Shown piece by piece: positions 26,497 to 36,016 of a DNA stretch of 64,000 nt. The stretch is from Cyclobacteriaceae bacterium (GTDB lineage Bacteria > Bacteroidota > Bacteroidia > Cytophagales > Cyclobacteriaceae): positions 930,001 to 994,000 of the forward strand of contig CP129487.1 in NCBI GenBank assembly GCA_030584025.1. The letters are read 5' to 3'. A model generated the notes under the pieces. It had not been told where the DNA came from and ran no database searches. It saw only the letters and a list, made by a program, of their open reading frames with translations. The position numbers were made by a program, and so were the translations under genes. The number at the start of each line of letters is the position of its first letter. Position 1 is the stretch's first letter.

Positions 26497-26946
26497 ATGC
26501 ATACGTTAGGTCGTTCCGATCGGGTTGATCTGCCCGGATTGGGGTTGTACAACATACACGCCAAAATCGACACAGGCGCTTATACGAGCAGCCTGCATTG
26601 CTCGCGTGCTGAAGTAAAAAATGGCGTACTGGAGTTTGTGCTGCTTGATGATGAGCATCCGGAATTTACCGGGATGGTGTTTTACTTTAAAGAATTTGAA
26701 ACCCGGCTGATTAAAAATTCCTTTGGGGTGGCTGAGCATCGGTACATCATAAAGACAACGATTAAGATTTTTGAGGAGGAAATGCAGACTGAATTTTCGC
26801 TAAGCGATAGGGATGCGCTTCGTTTTCCTATTTTATTGGGACGTAAGATTTTACGTAACCGTTTTGTGATAGATGTAACTAAAAAAAATCTATCTTACCG
26901 GAATAAGAAAAAAAGGTTTCCAAATCGTAACACCGATTCTTCATGA
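26497..26946 (+). CDS. RimB-like retropepsin-type (ATP-dependent zinc) protease, COG4067
   Basis: The 149-residue protein matches the family annotated as ATP-dependent zinc proteases (PF05618). The aspartyl-protease-like motif KIDTGAYTSSLHC is at residues about 25-37, and FPILLGRKILRNRFVIDV is near the end. In gamma-proteobacteria a homologue, RimB, trims glutamate chains added to ribosomal protein S6 by RimK. It overlaps the rimK-like gene by four bases (ATGA), strongly supporting a shared task. The catalytic type (zinc or aspartyl) is debated, so I leave it open. Confidence 0.82.
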   Translation: MHTLGRSDRVDLPGLGLYNIHAKIDTGAYTSSLHCSRAEVKNGVLEFVLLDDEHPEFTGMVFYFKEFETRLIKNSFGVAEHRYIIKTTIKIFEEEMQTEFSLSDRDALRFPILLGRKILRNRFVIDVTKKNLSYRNKKKRFPNRNTDSS

Positions 26947-27854
26947 ACATTGCCATACTTTCCCGCGATTCCAAGTTATATTCTACCAGGCGAATTAAGG
27001 AAGCTGGTGAAAAACGCGGCCATAATGTGGAGATTATCGATCACATGAAATGTGTGCTTTTTATTGAAAAGAAAAATCCAGTGGTCTTATACCAGGGCCG
27101 CAGGTTGGATTACTTCGATGCGATCATTCCACGTATTGGTGCTTCCGTTACCTTTTATGGTGCTGCGGTGGTGCGGCAATTTGAGATGATGAAAGTTTTT
27201 TCAGCCATTGAATCACAAGCCCTTATTCGCTCACGCGATAAATTGCGAAGCTTGCAGATTCTTTCACGTGCGGGTTTAGGCTTACCAAAAACGATTTTCA
27301 TGGATTACTCCCGCGATACGGAAGGCATCATTGAAGCAGTAGGTGGCGCGCCCGTTGTCATTAAGTTGCTGGAAGGCACGCAGGGACTTGGCGTAGTATT
27401 GGCAGAAAATAAGAAGGCGGCTCAATCGGTTATTGAAGCCTTTCATGGCTTACATGCGCGCATTATTGTGCAGGAGTTTATCAAAGAAGCGAAAGGCACG
27501 GACATCCGTGCGTTTGTGGTGGATGGTGAAGTGGTAGGCGCTATGAAACGTGAAGCCACGCGCGATGGTGAGTTCAGATCCAACCTGCACCGTGGAGGGA
27601 AAGCCACGGTTGTCAAACTTTCACGCGCTGAAAAATCGGCTGCTGTTGCCGCTGCAAAAAAAATGGGCCTGGGTATAGCTGGCGTTGATCTGTTGCCCTC
27701 TAAACGTGGTCCACTCATTGTTGAAGTAAATTCATCACCAGGTCTTGAAGGCATTGAAGGTGCCACCAAGCTCGATATAGCCGGAAAGATCATTCAGTAC
27801 CTGGAGAAACATGCCGGGAAAAAGAAAATTCAGAAAGATAAAGTGAACGCATGA
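26943..27854 (+). CDS. rimK: RimK family alpha-L-glutamate ligase (ATP-grasp)
   Basis: The 303-residue ATP-grasp ligase shows the family pattern: an N-terminal domain ending SVTFYGAAVVRQFEMM, the LLEGTQGLGVVLAE ATP loop, QEFIKEAKGTDIRAFVV, and the metal-binding VDLLPSKRGPLIVEVNSSPGLEG. RimK adds glutamates to the C-terminus of ribosomal protein S6 in E. coli and can make poly-glutamate. It sits between a trimming protease and a deacylase-like gene, both translationally coupled. Whether S6 is the target here is unknown. Confidence 0.88.
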   Translation: MNIAILSRDSKLYSTRRIKEAGEKRGHNVEIIDHMKCVLFIEKKNPVVLYQGRRLDYFDAIIPRIGASVTFYGAAVVRQFEMMKVFSAIESQALIRSRDKLRSLQILSRAGLGLPKTIFMDYSRDTEGIIEAVGGAPVVIKLLEGTQGLGVVLAENKKAAQSVIEAFHGLHARIIVQEFIKEAKGTDIRAFVVDGEVVGAMKREATRDGEFRSNLHRGGKATVVKLSRAEKSAAVAAAKKMGLGIAGVDLLPSKRGPLIVEVNSSPGLEGIEGATKLDIAGKIIQYLEKHAGKKKIQKDKVNA

Positions 27855-28831
27855 AGCTTGTTCGTATCGCCAATGAGGAAATCCGGCCCGGTGAGTTTAA
27901 GGAGATTAAAATCAACGTGGCACGTTTGCCATCGCAAACTTTAATCGATACTCCGATTTATGTTTCACGAGGCATGGAAGATGGTCCGGTGCTGGCATTA
28001 ATGGCCGGCATGCATGGCGATGAAATTAACGGATTGGAAATTGTGCGCAGGATTTTGGATGGCGGGCTACATCAACCCAAGCGTGGAACCGTTGTGTGCA
28101 TGCCTATTATTAATGTATACGGATTTTTAAATTTCTCACGCGAAGTGCCCGATGGGAAAGATGTGAACCGTTCTTTTCCCGGAAGCAAAAACGGATCGTT
28201 GGCCAGTCGCGTGGCGTGGCATGTTACACACGATATTATTCCATTTATTGATTACGGCATTGATTTTCATACGGGTGGTGCCATGCGCACCAACTATCCG
28301 CAGGTGCGTGCCGTACTAAACAATGAAAAGAACATGGAGCTGGCCAATGCCTTCCGTGCACCGTTTACCTTGGATGCACCCTTTCGTCCCAGTTCATTAC
28401 GCAAAGAAGCGGCAAAGAAGGGCAAGAACATAATTGTGTATGAAGGCGGTGAGTCGTTACGATTTGATCAGCAAGCCATAGAGGAAGGGATAGCCGGAAC
28501 GCTGCGGTTGATGCATCACCTGAACATGATCGACTGGTCACCCGAGCCGAAGGAGGAGAATCGCATCATCTGGAGTTCGGGTTGGGTGCGCGCAAAACAT
28601 GCCGGATTGTTTCATGCCAATGTTTCATGTGGGCAGTTGGTGCACAAGGGTGAATGGGTTGGCACCATTACCGATCCGTTTGGTACAGCAAAGGAAAAAG
28701 TGATTGCCAGCGAAACCGGATACATCATCGGGTTGAATAACATTCCGGTTGTTAATGCCGGAGATGCGTTGATGCACCTTGGCATGGATAACTTTTGCAA
28801 GATGAGCAACAAAAAGAAAGAGGAAGAATAA
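27851..28831 (+). CDS. Succinylglutamate desuccinylase/aspartoacylase family protein
   Basis: The 326-residue zinc hydrolase has the M14-like ligand set: MAGMHGDEINGLE (H and E), and the third ligand in IDFHTGG. The C-terminal barrel-sandwich domain includes SSGWVRAKHAGLFHANVSCGQLV. Family members cleave N-acyl amino acids; those in rimK operons are thought to act on glutamate-containing conjugates. It overlaps rimK by four bases. The stop codon lies in the loop of the terminator hairpin. Confidence 0.85.
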   Translation: MKLVRIANEEIRPGEFKEIKINVARLPSQTLIDTPIYVSRGMEDGPVLALMAGMHGDEINGLEIVRRILDGGLHQPKRGTVVCMPIINVYGFLNFSREVPDGKDVNRSFPGSKNGSLASRVAWHVTHDIIPFIDYGIDFHTGGAMRTNYPQVRAVLNNEKNMELANAFRAPFTLDAPFRPSSLRKEAAKKGKNIIVYEGGESLRFDQQAIEEGIAGTLRLMHHLNMIDWSPEPKEENRIIWSSGWVRAKHAGLFHANVSCGQLVHKGEWVGTITDPFGTAKEKVIASETGYIIGLNNIPVVNAGDALMHLGMDNFCKMSNKKKEEE

Positions 28832-28844
28832 CTTCTTCCTCTTT
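28817..28844. terminator. Bidirectional terminator hairpin over the operon's stop codon
   Basis: AAAGAGGAAGAA (28817-28828), loop TAAC, and TTCTTCCTCTTT (28833-28844) form a perfect 12-bp stem. It lies between the convergent deacylase and slyD genes and could serve both. Confidence 0.75.
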
Positions 28845-28863
28845 AGCGTCATAATCAAAATTC

Positions 28864-29343
28864 CTAGTGGTGATGTCCGCCCGGTCCGTGTACGTGGCCA
28901 TGAGCCAGTTCATCTGATGTTGCGTTGCGCACTTCCATCACTTCTACATCAAAGTTGAGTTCAACTCCGGCTAATGGATGGTTGCCATCAACGGTAACGC
29001 TTTCCAATCCAACTTCAGTAATGGTTACAATTTGAGCTCCCTGACTGGTTTGTGCCTGAAACTGCATGCCTGGTCTTACTTCCTGATCACCAAAAGCAGT
29101 GCGGGGTACTTTTTGCATAAGGGAGTCGTTACGCTCACCATATCCTTTTTCAGGACTTACTTTAATATCCAGTTTATCACCTTTCTGTTTACCTTCCAGT
29201 CCTTCTTCCATACCCGGAATCAGGTTGCCGATGCCTTGAATGTAGTGCAATGGATCTTTTCCAATACTGGAATCAAGTACATTACCCTGGTTATCACGTA
29301 AGGTATAATGAATGGAAACTACGGTGTTTTTTGCGATTTGCAT
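28864..29343 (-). CDS. slyD: SlyD-like FKBP peptidyl-prolyl isomerase
   Basis: The 159-residue protein has the split FKBP domain (YTLRDNQGNVLDSS, and GDKLDIKVSPEKGYGERND) with the inserted chaperone flap, as in SlyD. The tail is His-rich (HGHVHGPGGHHH), fitting metal binding; SlyD supplies nickel to hydrogenase in E. coli. It is preceded by about 100 bp of spacer and transcribed alone. Confidence 0.9.
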   Translation of the reverse strand: MQIAKNTVVSIHYTLRDNQGNVLDSSIGKDPLHYIQGIGNLIPGMEEGLEGKQKGDKLDIKVSPEKGYGERNDSLMQKVPRTAFGDQEVRPGMQFQAQTSQGAQIVTITEVGLESVTVDGNHPLAGVELNFDVEVMEVRNATSDELAHGHVHGPGGHHH

Positions 29344-29444
29344 GATGTGTTTTTTAAGTGATGATTACGGTTAAACGGGCAGAAAAGCGATCAACTGAGC
29401 GGGAGACTGCCGATGTGAATAATTTACTGCAAAAATAAACAATT

Positions 29445-30770
29445 TCACTGGCTATCACCGGATTTAGGCAGCGTCTTTTTCAACAGTAAAAAGCCCACTG
29501 CGCCTGCCAGTATGGAGGCGGAAAGTACACCTACTTTTGCCTCGAGAATAACATCGGGCGATCGAAAGGCGAGATTGGTAATGAATAACGACATGGTAAA
29601 GCCTATACCTGCCAGCATACCCACTCCGTATAAATTTTTAAACGACATGTCGGAAGGCAGTTGAGCCCATCCCATTTTTAACGTAAACCAACTTACGCCC
29701 ACTACGCCTATAAATTTTCCAATCAGTAATCCAAAAAATACACCCAGGCTAACGGGCGTAATCGCTTCAGAAAAGGAAATTCCCTTTAGCGATATACCGG
29801 CATTTGCCAAGGCGAAGATCGGCATCACGATAAACAATACAATTGGGTGAAGTGCGTGCTCCAAACGTTGTAGGGGAGTGGAAGCTGCACGCGTTAATTT
29901 TTTGATTTTCTCAACCACATGAAGTTGCTCGGGTTCCAACAGCGTAACATCGTTAGGGGGAATGGCTTCGAACTCTTTCACATAATTTCTGAGTCGGGTA
30001 GCAAAACCCACTTCATCAATTTTTGTCCGTGCCGGAATGGTGAGCGCAGCCAACACACCCGCCACCGTGGCATGCACACCCGACATGAGAAAGGCGAGCC
30101 ATAATCCACCGATACCCACGATTCCATAAAACAAGGTGCTGCGTACCCCCAGGTAGTTGGCCGTCATTAACGTGATCATGAACACGGCACCTGTTGCCAG
30201 GTTTAAAAATGAGATTTCGGATGTGTAAAAAATGGCAATAACCAACACGGCACCGAGGTCATCGGCAATGGCTAATGCAGTTAAAAATATTTTTACTGAT
30301 AAGGGTACACGATCACCAAGCAAAGAAAGGATACCCAGCGCAAAGGCAATGTCTGTGGCCATGGGAATTCCCCAACCGCTTGAAGAAGGTTTATCATAGT
30401 TGAAGCAGGCAAAGATGAGTGCAGGTGCAAGCATACCACCAACGGCTGCGGCTAAGGGTAAAACGGCATTGCGTGGTGAAGCCAATTCGCCACCCATAAT
30501 TTCGCGCTTCAGTTCAAGGCCTACCACAAAGAAGAACATGGCCATCAGTCCATCGTTAATCCAGTGGTGAAGGGTGTTGGAAATGGTGTAGCCAGCTATG
30601 CCAACGGTAAATTCATGTTCCCAGAAATGATGAAACTCATCGTGCCAGGGCGAGTTGGAAAGAATTAAGGCAGCAATAGAACACAACAGCAGAAAAATAC
30701 CCGCGGTTGATTCGTTTTTGATGAAGCTGTTGAAGGGTTTTAGTAAATGATCAATGGCTTCGAGTTTCAT
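29445..30770 (-). CDS. nhaA: Na+/H+ antiporter NhaA
   Basis: The 441-residue product has 11-12 helices and the NhaA hallmarks: INDGLMAMFFFVVGLELKRE, GWGIPMATDIAFALG, LTALAIADDLGAVLVIA (the DD pair that carries ions), and IGFTMSLFITNLAF. It expels sodium in exchange for protons at high pH. It has a slightly long cytoplasmic loop in the middle. Together with the other antiporter and the K+ channel, the region is rich in cation transport genes. Confidence 0.94.
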   Translation of the reverse strand: MKLEAIDHLLKPFNSFIKNESTAGIFLLLCSIAALILSNSPWHDEFHHFWEHEFTVGIAGYTISNTLHHWINDGLMAMFFFVVGLELKREIMGGELASPRNAVLPLAAAVGGMLAPALIFACFNYDKPSSSGWGIPMATDIAFALGILSLLGDRVPLSVKIFLTALAIADDLGAVLVIAIFYTSEISFLNLATGAVFMITLMTANYLGVRSTLFYGIVGIGGLWLAFLMSGVHATVAGVLAALTIPARTKIDEVGFATRLRNYVKEFEAIPPNDVTLLEPEQLHVVEKIKKLTRAASTPLQRLEHALHPIVLFIVMPIFALANAGISLKGISFSEAITPVSLGVFFGLLIGKFIGVVGVSWFTLKMGWAQLPSDMSFKNLYGVGMLAGIGFTMSLFITNLAFRSPDVILEAKVGVLSASILAGAVGFLLLKKTLPKSGDSQ

Positions 30771-30904
30771 CGTTTGCTTGAGTTGGTGTCAAAAAAATCA
30801 GATCGAACATACGAAAAAAATTATTCATACAAGTGTGATGTATGCTGTTGTGCTGTGGTTTCAATTGATGTGAAGCTTTATATTTAGGCACTTATATTCC
30901 AGAT

Positions 30905-32071
30905 ATGATGAATACGTTAATTACGAAACTTCATAACGCATTTGAAGAATCATTTCACGGAAATCCGCTTATCGTTCGGTCGCCCGGCCGGATCAATATA
31001 ATCGGAGAGCATACGGATTATAACGAAGGCTTTGTGTTGCCGGCTGCCATTGATAAAGCGGCATACATCGGCATTACACTTCGCGATGATGATGAGATTC
31101 ATTTGAAGGCGCTTGACTTCAATGAATCGTTCTGCGTTAACGTAGCCGATATGCAGCCGGTTGCCGGTAACAGTTGGCCGAATTACATACTTGGTTCTGC
31201 GGCCCAGTTTATAAAAAGAGGAATCCGACTGCGTGGTTTTAATGCAGTGCTCGTTAGCGATATTCCCATTGGTGCGGGTATGTCTTCATCAGCTGCAGTA
31301 GAATGTGCCACTGTTTTTGGGTTGAATGAAGTTTTGCGCACCAACCTGGATAAACTGACGATGGTGAAAATGACTCAAAAAGCCGAACATGAATATGCCG
31401 GAGTAATGTGTGGGATCATGGATCAGTTTGCTTCCATGATGGGTAAGAAGGATCATGTGATAAAACTGGATTGTCGTTCACTGGCGTATGCGTATGTGCC
31501 CTTTAAACTTGATGGGGTTAAAGTGGTATTGTTAAACACCAATGTCAAACATTCGTTGGCTTCATCGGAATATAATACGCGAAGAACAGAGTGTGAGCAA
31601 GCGGTAGCATGGGTTCGGGCGCATGAGCCTCGTGTAAATTCCTTGCGTGATGTCACGGAAGCAATGCTGGATGCATACGTTTTGCCAAAAGATAAATTGA
31701 TTGATAGACGCAGCCGGTTTGTTGTTCAAGAAATACAACGACTGCTTACCGGATGTGAGGATCTTCAGCAAGGAAATTTGAGGGCGTTGGGAAAAAAAGT
31801 GTTTGAAACACATGATGGGCTACGAAATATGTATGCGGTTAGTTGCAAGGAGCTTGATTGGTTGGTGGACCGGGTAAGGGACAATGAAGCGGTGATTGGT
31901 GCCCGAATGATGGGTGGGGGGTTTGGTGGTTGTACTGTAAACCTTGTGTATGAGCATGCAATTGACGAACTGGTATCCTCATTGAAACGTGAATATGAAG
32001 CTGAAATGAAATTGCCACTGACGCATTATGTGGCATCTGTTGAAAGTGGGACGGAAATTGTTAAAGCATAA
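30905..32071 (+). CDS. galK: Galactokinase
   Basis: The 388-residue GHMP kinase phosphorylates galactose. The galactose motif SPGRINIIGEHTDYNEG is near residue 27, the ATP loop is PIGAGMSSSAAVECAT, and the C-terminal MMGGGFGGCTVNLV is intact. No galT or galE is adjacent. A TATATTTA box 20 bases before the ATG may be the promoter. Confidence 0.95.
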   Translation: MMNTLITKLHNAFEESFHGNPLIVRSPGRINIIGEHTDYNEGFVLPAAIDKAAYIGITLRDDDEIHLKALDFNESFCVNVADMQPVAGNSWPNYILGSAAQFIKRGIRLRGFNAVLVSDIPIGAGMSSSAAVECATVFGLNEVLRTNLDKLTMVKMTQKAEHEYAGVMCGIMDQFASMMGKKDHVIKLDCRSLAYAYVPFKLDGVKVVLLNTNVKHSLASSEYNTRRTECEQAVAWVRAHEPRVNSLRDVTEAMLDAYVLPKDKLIDRRSRFVVQEIQRLLTGCEDLQQGNLRALGKKVFETHDGLRNMYAVSCKELDWLVDRVRDNEAVIGARMMGGGFGGCTVNLVYEHAIDELVSSLKREYEAEMKLPLTHYVASVESGTEIVKA

Positions 32072-32162
32072 TTAAAAAAATATTGAAGTTATTTTTCGAA
32101 AAAACTTCAATTCATTGTTAAGATTGACTCAATTTCCTTTTTTTAAAGGTTTAATGCATACC

Positions 32163-35100
32163 ATGAAGTCGATTTTCGTTTTTATTTCCCTCTTTCTTTG
32201 TTTTTACATTCTCTCTGCCCAGGATAATCGTTGGCAAAAAGCCGCTGATGATTTCCTTAAGACGCAAATGCAACAGGATGATTTATTTGAGGGGTATGAT
32301 CGTTTACGCGAATTGTTTGACATATTATCATTGAATGAACAGCAAAGTAATGATCCGCATTTGTCGTATTTGCGGGCCGTTTGGGCAGCCGAGTTTGCGG
32401 AAGAAACGGAGTCTCTAACAAATCTGTTAAAGCGTTTTGAAAGCGATTCTGTCCGTAGCGCTGTAGCCCTGATGGATTATGCTACATCGCATGGCGACCG
32501 ATATTCAGAAAGGGATACCGTTCTGCTAGTCTATATGGAAAAAGCGCTGGCATTATTTGAAGACGCTAAACTGGATTCTTCGTATTTGTTTATCCAATCA
32601 CTTATGGATTATGCTTCCATGCTGAATCAAAAGCATCAAGTACATGATCGATTACGAATATTAAATCGGGCCCTTTTACTAGCTGAGTCAAAACTTGGGG
32701 TTGAACATCCACTATATGCAGATTTACTTGAAGCTATTGCCGGCCACTATATATCCATTGGTGAACTCGAGCTGTCTGTCAGATTCAAAGAGAGGGCTGA
32801 TCAGAACAGGCGAAATTTTCTAGGCGTGAATCAACCGTATCGCTTGTTGTTTGAACGTAAGGAAAAGAGCCCGGTTGAAATTTTGCATGAAGTTCAAGAA
32901 GCTGATATCATCCGGAAAGCCTGGTTATATCAGTATAGCAATTGGCTTGGTGATCAATATGCTAACCGGGTAAGTCCTTATCGGAAATGGCTGGCTTCCA
33001 ACCTTTACACCGATTGGATTAATCATACCTCAGATGTGAAAGGAGCGTACGCGTTGAGTGACATCAAAGTGTTAATCCATAAGGGCCAACTGGAAATGGA
33101 TAATGCAAATTACAAGGAAGCTATCCAAACTTTTCGAAGTTCTAAGCAACGAATCGAAAACCTGCTCAAATCAACATCGGATACTGACAACCAAATAGCC
33201 TATTACAATACCCTTAACCTGTTGGGCTGTGCTTATTATGCAGACAGTAATTATACCGAGGCAGCCCAATGGTTTGAACAATTGCAGAATCACTTTTTGA
33301 AGAGCAGGTTTAGCGCTTATGAATGGACGGTGAAGGTTTCGCACAACCGTATTCTGGCGCTTTCAAAATCTTCTGATCCTTCACGAGTTAAAGAAATTCT
33401 GAAACAATTTGTTGAAAAACCAAAGGGAATAAATATTGATTTTGATTGGCGTGAAAGAACGGAGCTTTATGGTGATATGATGTTTCGCCTTAAGGAATAT
33501 AAGTCGGCATTGGTGTTGTATACAGATGTCTATAAGCATGAGTGGCAAGAAGGCTACGAATCTCGTACACAACAAAAGGAGGAGTTAGCTGAGATAGAGA
33601 TAATTCAAACCTATGGCGATGAAAATATGGTATTGGATATCGGTTCGGAAGCAGCTGTGATGATGATGTATGATGATACCTTTAAACCTTACGGACCGGA
33701 TTACCGAAAATTGTTGAGAAAACTGTCAGCCACTTCCATTTTGGCAGGCCATCCCCAGCAAGCCATACAGCACAGCGGAGAATATATTAATGAGTACTAT
33801 CACGAACGTGAGTCGGTTGCACTGTTTCAAGAACTGGGCGGCAAAACCGATTTGCTGGATATCTATGAACAGAAAGAGGCGTTATTTCCGGTTTACGATT
33901 GGTTTCTCGAAGGCATACTCAGCGATACTATTTCAGAAAAGGATGTAATCATTGATAATAAGAAACGTGCATTTGCCCATGCGCTCGATGCCAAGGTCAA
34001 TCTGTTGTATCAGTATCGACATATGCGCAAGGCACTGGAGAGTAGTAAAGATGAGTCGCTTAAGAAATCCTATGAGCAGTTTAAGGAACTTCAACAGCAG
34101 TATGCAAGACAAAAATCTGCCAATGCTTCTCAGGAGGAATTGGAGCAGTTGAAAATTGAGCTGGATACGCTTCGGGCTTCCTTATCTTATAAAACCGCTC
34201 TTGTTGCAGCACCCTCTGAAAAGTTTGTGTTTTGGCAGCAGGTAAAGGAAAAATTAAAACAACGCGAAGCGGTTGTGGAAATTAAACGCTTTAAAGCACT
34301 TGCGAATGATCAGGTAGTTTATGCTGCATTCATCATCAAGCCCGATTCGGAATACCCGGAAATTATCTTCTTACAAAACGGTGAGTTTTTGGAAGGTCGT
34401 GGATTGAAAAAATATCAAAACTCCATTCAGGCCCGGATTGAAGATCGCATCAGTTATTATGATTATTGGAAGCCGATTCAGGAATATTTAAAGGGTGTTC
34501 GAAAAGTTTTTCTTTCGCCTGACGGGGTATATGCACAGATAAATGTGCATGCCCTGTTCAATCCCGATAAAGGCAATTACCTGATTGATGACTTAACGGT
34601 TTACCAAATTGTGAGCGCCAAAGAATTGCCATCAGCAACTAACATTCGCAGAAAGGTTAAAAAAGCTATGTTGATGGGCAGACCGGCTTATTATATAAAT
34701 GACTATAATAAGCAGGAGGTATTTGATAATGCTGAAACGTATCCTGAGCGCGCGATTACACATGCGCAGATTGCATCGGGTAATGTGAGTGATTTGCCCC
34801 GAACTGAAAAAGAAGTGGAAAGCGTAGCCACATCCCTAAAGAAGAACCGCGTGGCTGTGGAACAATACCTAGGCGCAGAGGCAACGGAAGAAGCCTTTAA
34901 AAAATCTAAACCTGATATTTTACATGTGGCCACACATGGATTTTGGTTTAAGGAGCAAGAAGCAGCACGTGCAGATGCGATGTTTAATTCCGGGTTGTTG
35001 TTTGCGGGAGTGATGAATCAACAGGAGCAAGGTATAACCGATTCAAATGACGGAGTTCTCACCGCCTATGAAGTTCAGGGAATGAATCTGGAAGGCACGC

Positions 35101-35384
35101 AATTGGCTGTGTTATCGGCATGTGAAACAGGGTTGGGTCATGTAGAAGTGGGAGAGGGAGTTTTTGGATTACAACGCGCATTCAAAATTGCCGGGGTGGA
35201 GAAACTTATAATGAGCCTATGGAAGGTGGATGATGAAGCTACCCGACTTTTGTTTGAATCGTTTTATAAAAATTGGATGACTGGCAAGCGCAGCATTGAA
35301 GAGGCATTTCAGTTGGCACAGCAGGAAATTAAAAAGGTGTATAAAGATCCCTATTATTGGGGAGCGTTTGTTTTGGTTAATTAG
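32163..35384 (+). CDS. Exported TPR-CHAT domain protein (caspase-like protease fold)
   Basis: From the ATG at 32163 the product is 1073 residues and begins with a signal peptide ending YILSAQ; a TTG 48 bases upstream is the alternative. Residues about 50-560 are helical repeats of tetratricopeptide type (for example NTLNLLGCAYYADSNYTEAAQW), followed by a coiled coil around 610-680. The C-terminal CHAT domain has the caspase-like dyad: His925 in LHVATHGFWF and Cys987 in LSACETGLG, plus the usual LIMSLWKVDDEATR and YWGAFVLVN end. Cytoplasmic CHAT proteins are often defence proteases; this one is exported, so it probably acts in the periplasm. Its trigger and substrate are unknown. Confidence 0.88.
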   Translation: MKSIFVFISLFLCFYILSAQDNRWQKAADDFLKTQMQQDDLFEGYDRLRELFDILSLNEQQSNDPHLSYLRAVWAAEFAEETESLTNLLKRFESDSVRSAVALMDYATSHGDRYSERDTVLLVYMEKALALFEDAKLDSSYLFIQSLMDYASMLNQKHQVHDRLRILNRALLLAESKLGVEHPLYADLLEAIAGHYISIGELELSVRFKERADQNRRNFLGVNQPYRLLFERKEKSPVEILHEVQEADIIRKAWLYQYSNWLGDQYANRVSPYRKWLASNLYTDWINHTSDVKGAYALSDIKVLIHKGQLEMDNANYKEAIQTFRSSKQRIENLLKSTSDTDNQIAYYNTLNLLGCAYYADSNYTEAAQWFEQLQNHFLKSRFSAYEWTVKVSHNRILALSKSSDPSRVKEILKQFVEKPKGINIDFDWRERTELYGDMMFRLKEYKSALVLYTDVYKHEWQEGYESRTQQKEELAEIEIIQTYGDENMVLDIGSEAAVMMMYDDTFKPYGPDYRKLLRKLSATSILAGHPQQAIQHSGEYINEYYHERESVALFQELGGKTDLLDIYEQKEALFPVYDWFLEGILSDTISEKDVIIDNKKRAFAHALDAKVNLLYQYRHMRKALESSKDESLKKSYEQFKELQQQYARQKSANASQEELEQLKIELDTLRASLSYKTALVAAPSEKFVFWQQVKEKLKQREAVVEIKRFKALANDQVVYAAFIIKPDSEYPEIIFLQNGEFLEGRGLKKYQNSIQARIEDRISYYDYWKPIQEYLKGVRKVFLSPDGVYAQINVHALFNPDKGNYLIDDLTVYQIVSAKELPSATNIRRKVKKAMLMGRPAYYINDYNKQEVFDNAETYPERAITHAQIASGNVSDLPRTEKEVESVATSLKKNRVAVEQYLGAEATEEAFKKSKPDILHVATHGFWFKEQEAARADAMFNSGLLFAGVMNQQEQGITDSNDGVLTAYEVQGMNLEGTQLAVLSACETGLGHVEVGEGVFGLQRAFKIAGVEKLIMSLWKVDDEATRLLFESFYKNWMTGKRSIEEAFQLAQQEIKKVYKDPYYWGAFVLVN

Positions 35385-35462
35385 AAGCGCCATCATTCCG
35401 TACAATTCAACTTTACTAGCTGCAAAGAGGGTTTCGACCCGTTGGTTAGGGAAAAACAAAAA

Positions 35463-35485
35463 AGCCCCAGAAAACTTCTGAGGCT
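35463..35485. terminator. Terminator hairpin beside the tRNA remnant
   Basis: AGCCCCAGAA (35463-35472), AAC, and TTCTGAGGCT (35476-35485) form a 10-bp stem with G-U pairs and T-runs on both sides. It fits the 3' terminator of a minus-strand tRNA gene and can also end the CHAT transcript. Confidence 0.7.
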
Positions 35486-35490
35486 TTTGT

Positions 35491-35509
35491 ACCCGGAGCC
35501 GGAGTCGAA
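35491..35509 (-). other. tRNA 3'-end fragment: probable attachment site scar
   Basis: On the minus strand this reads TTCGACTCCGGCTCCGGGT: T-loop, T-stem 3' strand (CCGGC) and acceptor 3' strand (TCCGGGT), followed by A and then the terminator. Where the matching T-stem strand GCCGG should be, the sequence is GTGTA, so the tRNA is cut just before the T-loop. Elements that integrate in tRNA genes leave exactly this. The isoacceptor cannot be named. A near-perfect palindrome, ATATCAAA-A-TTTGATAT (35528-35544), lies just inside and could be a recombinase or excisionase site. Confidence 0.6.
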
Positions 35510-35614
35510 TACACTAACTCCTTTGGAATATCAAAATTTGATATGATTTTGGCCTTTACTGATGCTTTTAAGTGCCTGATTTTGGGCATGTTTGACACAC
35601 TTTTATGGCACACT

Positions 35615-36016
35615 TTAGTACCGTATGCTATACATCGAATATGCCTTAAAGTACTCGTAAAGCATGGCACGGTCCCAAGCTGCAATCGACTTAAAATATT
35701 CTTCGTACAACCGACCGTAATCGTTAGGTATGCACAAGTAATAGGTGTTGCTCCACAGCTTCGATTTTGCTATAACAAGTGTGCCCGCTACCTCATTGGT
35801 TGATGTGCGCAGTACTTGCTTAAAATTAAATTCGTAGTTCGTATTGAAAGCATAATCAAAGGCATCTTTTATAGCGTAGCCGGTTTTGATATCTAAACCC
35901 TTTTCAACTGTTTCTTTATAGCCTTTGGTAATGTAATTGTATTCCTCCTGGGTGGTGGGTGCTACCTGTGCTAAAGAAAGAACAGGAAACGCGATCAAAA
36001 ATAACAGTGCCTTCAT
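35615..36016 (-). CDS. Small exported protein at the lysogeny end of the element
   Basis: The 133-residue product has a clear signal peptide (MKALLFLIAFPVLSLAQ) and an aromatic-rich mature part I do not recognise (YNYITKGYKETVEKG, SNTYYLCIPNDYGRLYEEYF). It overlaps the XRE repressor gene by four bases and is transcribed with it, so it is probably expressed in the lysogen. Exported lysogen proteins of this kind often alter the host surface or block superinfection; that is inference from position only. Confidence 0.65.
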   Translation of the reverse strand: MKALLFLIAFPVLSLAQVAPTTQEEYNYITKGYKETVEKGLDIKTGYAIKDAFDYAFNTNYEFNFKQVLRTSTNEVAGTLVIAKSKLWSNTYYLCIPNDYGRLYEEYFKSIAAWDRAMLYEYFKAYSMYSIRY

